From the NCBI RefSeq assembly GCF_001071995.1, contig NZ_JVNU01000025.1:172-64171 (forward strand): 64,000 nucleotides of DNA. The letters are read 5' to 3'. Below the pieces are notes generated by a model. That model worked only from the letters and a program-made list of their open reading frames with translations. It was not told the DNA's origin and did not search any database. A program made the translations under genes and the position numbers. Each line of letters opens with the position of its first letter. Position 1 is the stretch's first letter. Source of the DNA: Streptococcus sp. 263_SSPC. Lineage in GTDB: Bacteria; Bacillota; Bacilli; Lactobacillales; Aerococcaceae. Positions 60,255 through 64,000 of this stretch are shown here, in pieces.

Positions 60255-61216
60255 CACTTCCCACTCTCCTTTGTTTCTTTCTTCTTAGAAAACTTGAAGT
60301 CTCCTAGTTTGAATTCCCAAGTCCCAAGCAATCCACCTGGACGGAAAATCATGATTAAGATTAACGCTACCGCATAGATGATCATCCGTAATTGTCCAAA
60401 TGGTTGTAGGACAAGGTTGATGATTCCAAGTAATACGGCTGCCACGAATGAACCTGTGAAGCTTCCGATACCACCGAATACCACGATGATTAATACATCG
60501 ATTGATTTCATGAACGTGAAGTCACTTGGTGTAACTGCCCCAAGTGTTGTTGCAGAAAGTGTTCCGCCGATACTTGCAGTAGCAGCTCCCAGTACGAAGG
60601 CCAAGATTTTATATTTCGTCACTTGAACCCCCATGGATTCCGCAGCAATTTCATCTTGTAAGACCGCATAAGTGGCGCGACCTGCGCTACTGAATGTGTA
60701 GTTCAAGATTAAGATGGTTGTTACTACGAGAGCGATATACGTAATCGTCCATGTGTTTGTTAAAGGCACCCCGCTAATACCGGCAGCACCGTTTGTGATT
60801 TTCATGTTTGTCACGGCTACACGGATGATTTCCGCAACCCCTAGAGTCGCAATCGCAAGGTAGTCCCCTTTTAAACGAAGCGTTGGTAATCCAACAAGGA
60901 ACGCGACGATAACAGAGATGACAACTCCGACTGCCATCCCAGCAAATAATCCAGGAAGACCGTTCATCATTTTCCCAAGAATCGCACCGCTATAAGAACC
61001 AATCGCGATAAACCCGGCATGTCCTAGCGAGAATTGTCCGGCAACTCCAAGAATGAGGTTCAATCCAACGGCGTAGATGATATTGATCATGATATTAATG
61101 AAGGTACTTTCGTAGTAGAAGTTAATCACTCCTGTTTGTACAAGTACGAAAAGAAGAGCGTACATTCCTAATGCGAACAGCGTCCAACGAATATTCTTTT
61201 TATGAAATCTTTGCAT
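60254..61216 (-). CDS. livM: Branched-chain amino-acid ABC transporter, permease LivM
   Basis: 320 residues from the ATG at 61216 (AGGTG six bases upstream); an in-frame GTG nine bases earlier immediately follows the livH stop. About nine transmembrane helices. AGQFSLGHAGFIAIGSYSGA and the EAA-like GDYLAIATLGVAEIIRV are typical of LivM. It partners with LivH in the membrane. Confidence 0.94.
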   Translation of the reverse strand: MQRFHKKNIRWTLFALGMYALLFVLVQTGVINFYYESTFINIMINIIYAVGLNLILGVAGQFSLGHAGFIAIGSYSGAILGKMMNGLPGLFAGMAVGVVISVIVAFLVGLPTLRLKGDYLAIATLGVAEIIRVAVTNMKITNGAAGISGVPLTNTWTITYIALVVTTILILNYTFSSAGRATYAVLQDEIAAESMGVQVTKYKILAFVLGAATASIGGTLSATTLGAVTPSDFTFMKSIDVLIIVVFGGIGSFTGSFVAAVLLGIINLVLQPFGQLRMIIYAVALILIMIFRPGGLLGTWEFKLGDFKFSKKKETKESGK

Positions 61217-61225
61217 CTTCTTCAC

Positions 61226-62107
61226 CTACACTTTCTCTCTGACATTTTTACCAAACAATCCAGCTGGTAACACGATTAAAATAATGAATAATAGGAAGTA
61301 AACGACTCCGTCACGATATGGTGAGTAACCGAAGAAGCTTACCATTGTTTCTAATAGACCGATGAGGTACCCACCGACCATGGCCCCAGGAATGCTACCG
61401 ATACCACCAAGTACGGCCGCAACGAAGGCTTTCAGTCCGACTGTAATCCCCATTGTTGTTGAGATGGTATTGTAGTACACCCCAACAAGCACACCCGCAA
61501 TCCCGGCAAGCGCTGAACCGAGCGCGAATGTAAATGAGATGACTCCGTCTACGTCAATCCCCATGAGTTGAGCGGCTTGCTCATCCACGGCAACCGCACG
61601 CATGGCTTTCCCCATTTTTGTATAACGTACGATAAATTGTAATAACGCCATTAAGACAACGGTAACCCCGAAAATCAAAATTTGCTTTCCGTTCACAGAA
61701 ACGTCTCCAAATAAGGTGATGGTTTCAGTTCCAAAGTCAGAGGGAAACGGACGAGATTCCGCTCCAAAGAAATAACTCATTGCATTTTCTAGTAGGTATG
61801 ACACCCCGATAGCCGTAATTAACGCTGCTACACGAGTCGAATTACGAAGCGGCTTATACGCCACACGTTCAATCACAACCCCTAAGACCGCACAGGCAAC
61901 CATCGCTACTAAAAGCGCTACGAATACATTCATCTTCAAGACCATTACGGCAAAATATCCAATGAACGCCCCCATCATGTACACATCCCCGTGTGCGAAG
62001 TTAATGAGCTTAATTGTTCCATAAACCATGGTATATCCAAGTGCAATCAACGCGTAAATACTTCCGACTGCAAGCCCGTTTACCAATTGTTGAACTAACA
62101 ACTCCAT
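61226..62107 (-). CDS. livH: Branched-chain amino-acid ABC transporter, permease LivH
   Basis: 293 residues with GAAAGGAG upstream. About eight helices; LVNGLAVGSIYALIALGYTM, LINFAHGDVYMMGAFIGY and AVAVDEQAAQLMGIDVD are hallmark LivH stretches. Preceded by a hairpin that separates it from livJ. Confidence 0.95.
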   Translation of the reverse strand: MELLVQQLVNGLAVGSIYALIALGYTMVYGTIKLINFAHGDVYMMGAFIGYFAVMVLKMNVFVALLVAMVACAVLGVVIERVAYKPLRNSTRVAALITAIGVSYLLENAMSYFFGAESRPFPSDFGTETITLFGDVSVNGKQILIFGVTVVLMALLQFIVRYTKMGKAMRAVAVDEQAAQLMGIDVDGVISFTFALGSALAGIAGVLVGVYYNTISTTMGITVGLKAFVAAVLGGIGSIPGAMVGGYLIGLLETMVSFFGYSPYRDGVVYFLLFIILIVLPAGLFGKNVREKV

Positions 62108-62144
62108 ATATTTTCTCCTTTCAAATCTATCCTTTATCTAGTGG

Positions 62145-62179
62145 AAAAGAGAGGCGGAAGTCCCCTTCGTGCCTCTCTT
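62145..62179 (-). terminator. Attenuating hairpin between livJ and livH
   Basis: AAGAGAGGC / GCCTCTCTT followed by a short TT run on the minus strand. It is weaker than a full terminator and probably lets livJ be expressed in excess over the membrane genes. Confidence 0.65.
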
Positions 62180-62202
62180 GACAAATACTGTTATAACTAA
62201 AA

Positions 62203-63360
62203 TTAATCAGCTGAGTACTCTTGAGCACTTACTTCTTGTCCGTTTTGGAACTCGATGACAACTGCTGATTTCACTGGTGTGTGGTCTGCACCCATTGAGA
62301 ATGTACCTGTGACACCATCGAAGTCTTTTGTTTCTGCTAAAGCTTTTGTGATTGCTTGAGGATCAGTTGAACCTGCTTTTTCGATAGCTTTCATTAACAA
62401 TTGAGTGGCATCATAACTTAAAGCGGCGAAAGTATCTGGGTTTGCACCATATTTTTCTTTGTACGCTTTAACGAACGCTTGAACGTCTGCATCATCACTT
62501 AATGTTGAGAAGTGTGAAGTGTAGTAAACGTTAGAAAGGTTTGAGCTGTTACCTGCTAATGCTGCTAACTTGTCACTTGAAAGTCCGTCCCCACCAACGA
62601 TTGGTTGAGTGATACCCATTTCACGTGCTTGTTTGATGATTAGACCAACTTCTTCGTAGTAACCAGGAACATATAATACATCGAAGTCTTTAGATTTCAA
62701 TGTTGTTAATACTGCTTGGAAGTCTGTGTCTTTTGATTGGTAGTATTCACGAGTGACAACTGTTCCACCGATTTTGCTGTCAGTGTAAGTTTTTTCAAAG
62801 GCATCTGCTAACCCTTTAGAGTAGTCATTACCTGTATCTTGTAAGATGGCTACTTTAGCATTTCCGAATTTCTTGTGTACAAAGTTCGCTCCTACAACCC
62901 CTTGGTAGCTGTCAGAGAAACATACACGGTAGATGTATTCATATACTGAAGATGCATCTTCTGCGTTTTTCAATGTAACGCCGTCCCCTGTTGTTGCTGG
63001 GAAGACTGTTGGGATTTTTGCTTGTTCGTTTACTGGGATTGATACTGAAGCATCCCCTGTTGTTGCTGGTCCGACTACGCCGACCACTTTTTCAGAAGCT
63101 AATTTCTTCGCTACTGAAGCTACTTCTGTTTTGTCTGATTTGTTATCGTATGAAACGTATTTTAATTCCTTATCTAATAACTTCCCTTTTTGTTCAACGG
63201 CTAATTGAGCACCGTTGTTCATAGAAGAACCGTAAGTCGCTACGTTCCCTGTTAACTCGAAGTTCCCTCCGATTTTGACTGTATTACTATCTGCTGCGTT
63301 TCCACAACCTGCTAAAATTGCTGCAACCACAGCGCCTAATGTGAATTTCTTTAATTTCAT
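62203..63360 (-). CDS. livJ: Branched-chain amino-acid ABC transporter, substrate-binding lipoprotein
   Basis: The ATG at 63360 has AGAGGGATC upstream and gives 385 residues. Lipoprotein signal ends AILAGC with Cys at residue 19. Type-I binding-protein domain (KIGGNFELTGNVATYGSSM, VVGVVGPATTGDASVS, AALSYDATQLLMKA). It captures Leu/Ile/Val, or a related amino acid, at the cell surface. First gene of the operon. Confidence 0.95.
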   Translation of the reverse strand: MKLKKFTLGAVVAAILAGCGNAADSNTVKIGGNFELTGNVATYGSSMNNGAQLAVEQKGKLLDKELKYVSYDNKSDKTEVASVAKKLASEKVVGVVGPATTGDASVSIPVNEQAKIPTVFPATTGDGVTLKNAEDASSVYEYIYRVCFSDSYQGVVGANFVHKKFGNAKVAILQDTGNDYSKGLADAFEKTYTDSKIGGTVVTREYYQSKDTDFQAVLTTLKSKDFDVLYVPGYYEEVGLIIKQAREMGITQPIVGGDGLSSDKLAALAGNSSNLSNVYYTSHFSTLSDDADVQAFVKAYKEKYGANPDTFAALSYDATQLLMKAIEKAGSTDPQAITKALAETKDFDGVTGTFSMGADHTPVKSAVVIEFQNGQEVSAQEYSAD

Positions 63361-63401
63361 AAGATCCCTCTTTTCATGGATGAATTTTTCAACTTGAGAG
63401 T

Positions 63402-63430
63402 AGTATATAATATTCTGACAATTCATGCAA
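63402..63430 (-). promoter_or_regulatory. Promoter of the liv operon
   Basis: TTGCAT (63425-63430) and TATACT (63402-63407) with 17 bases between, on the minus strand; 42 bases ahead of livJ. Confidence 0.75.
63409..63423 (-). promoter_or_regulatory. CodY-box-like operator
   Basis: The minus strand reads AATTGTCAGAATATT, 13 of 15 positions matching the CodY consensus AATTTTCWGAAAATT. It lies exactly between the -35 and -10 boxes, ideal for repression by CodY when branched-chain amino acids and GTP are abundant. Confidence 0.8.
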
Positions 63431-63614
63431 TAGATAACTCGTATTTTTTGAAAAAATATTTTATTTACATTTTTATCGTTTTCATTTTCATTTTTCTTAG
63501 AATTATTTTCATTCTTTTCAAGTTATAAATAGGTATTATTTACACCTAAAGTGTGATATATTGTATTTTAGCAATTTAGTGTGTGACACAACTAACAAGA
63601 AAAGGGAGAAAGAA

Positions 63615-64000
63615 ATGAGAGCATTACTTTCAAAAAATCAAAACCGACAAATTGATATTGTCGACTATTTAGTTCAAGCAAACGGCTGGGTTCATATCGA
63701 CGAACTCGCAAAAACTTTTAAAGTTTCTACCCGCGCCATCAAAATCGACCTCGCATTTTTACGCGATAAGATTGATGGTTTAGACATCCTCTTCTCGACG
63801 AACGGGGTGCGAATTGAATTACCACAAAACTTAAGTACCGAAGTGGTTTATCCTTATTATTATTCACATTCTATTTGCTACGAAATTCTGGAACAATTAT
63901 TCTTACACGAAGAAACCACTGTTGCAGAAATGACACAAAAACTATTCATTACGACTTCAACATTGAATCGTTATATCCAAAAAATCAACAATAGCTTAAA
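63615..64000 (+). CDS. Mga/PRD-type helix-turn-helix transcriptional regulator (3' partial)
   Basis: Starts at ATG 63615 after AAAGGGAG and runs off the window after about 128 codons. A first DeoR-like HTH (QIDIVDYLVQANGWVHIDEL, KVSTRAIKIDLAFLRD) and a second winged HTH (TTVAEMTQKLFITTSTLNRY) match the N-terminus of Mga/LicR/MtlR-type regulators. Any PRD or EIIB domain would lie downstream. Divergent from the liv operon; target unknown. Confidence 0.85.
   Translation, partial: MRALLSKNQNRQIDIVDYLVQANGWVHIDELAKTFKVSTRAIKIDLAFLRDKIDGLDILFSTNGVRIELPQNLSTEVVYPYYYSHSICYEILEQLFLHEETTVAEMTQKLFITTSTLNRYIQKINNSL

Overview
This 64-kb window looks like the chromosome of a low-to-moderate GC Gram-positive coccus of the order Lactobacillales. 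The evidence is an LPNTG sortase anchor, a glmS ribozyme, a short SRP RNA beside helD-dnaX-ybaB-recR, strong GGAGG ribosome binding sites, Thr-rich lipoprotein linkers and a CodY-type box. A Carnobacteriaceae relative such as Granulicatella is my guess, not something the sequence proves. Most genes lie on the minus strand. No rRNA, tRNA or CRISPR array was found.

Layout. 1-5000: tail of a cell-wall protein, a MATE exporter with an apparently leaderless promoter, galK, and a methyltransferase gene sitting inside what looks like a duplicated galK promoter/terminator cassette. 5015-7285: two uncharacterised proteins, one a lipoprotein. 7459-18600: accessory island with a Type III restriction-modification pair, a sigma-factor/DUF1659/DUF2922/holin/amidase lysis cassette, and an AT-rich 1261-residue membrane P-loop NTPase (YobI-like) preceded by a small protein and an XRE regulator. 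18968-22717: apgM and an anion symporter opposed by a divergent LysR regulator. 23161-30280: an alpha/beta hydrolase lipoprotein, then one operon of nine paralogous two-helix membrane proteins plus a small DNA-glycosylase-like gene and a HAD phosphatase. 30851-35905: recR, ybaB, dnaX, helD and SRP RNA. 36457-44814: small membrane proteins, a SemiSWEET, tadA, a membrane-anchored permuted-papain-like protein, a tyrosine phosphatase, glmS with its ribozyme, and guaB. 45026-50731: a VanY-type lipoprotein, a 3.3-kb metal-ATPase module bounded by 27-bp direct repeats, a second permuted-papain-like protein, and a PBECR-like nuclease followed by a small RNA gene. 50886-56404: a flavoprotein, a second tandem array of five paralogous membrane proteins, RidA, and a MalY/PatB C-S lyase. 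56650-63360: a secreted membrane-anchored protein and a complete branched-chain amino-acid ABC transporter operon with a CodY-like box between its -35 and -10. The window ends in an Mga/PRD-type regulator.

The most striking feature is not a gene. About 13 intergenic copies of a 150-260 bp palindromic element are scattered across the window. Each has a long outer stem closing two inner hairpins, with conserved unpaired segments between stems whose own sequences differ from copy to copy. Many sit exactly at gene 3' ends, apparently inside the arms of intrinsic terminators. I do not recognise this family. Other candidate new biology: the two tandem membrane-protein arrays, the sigma-controlled lysis cassette with a three-way-junction RNA, the NTPase/XRE module beside the Type III system, and the PBECR gene plus small RNA.
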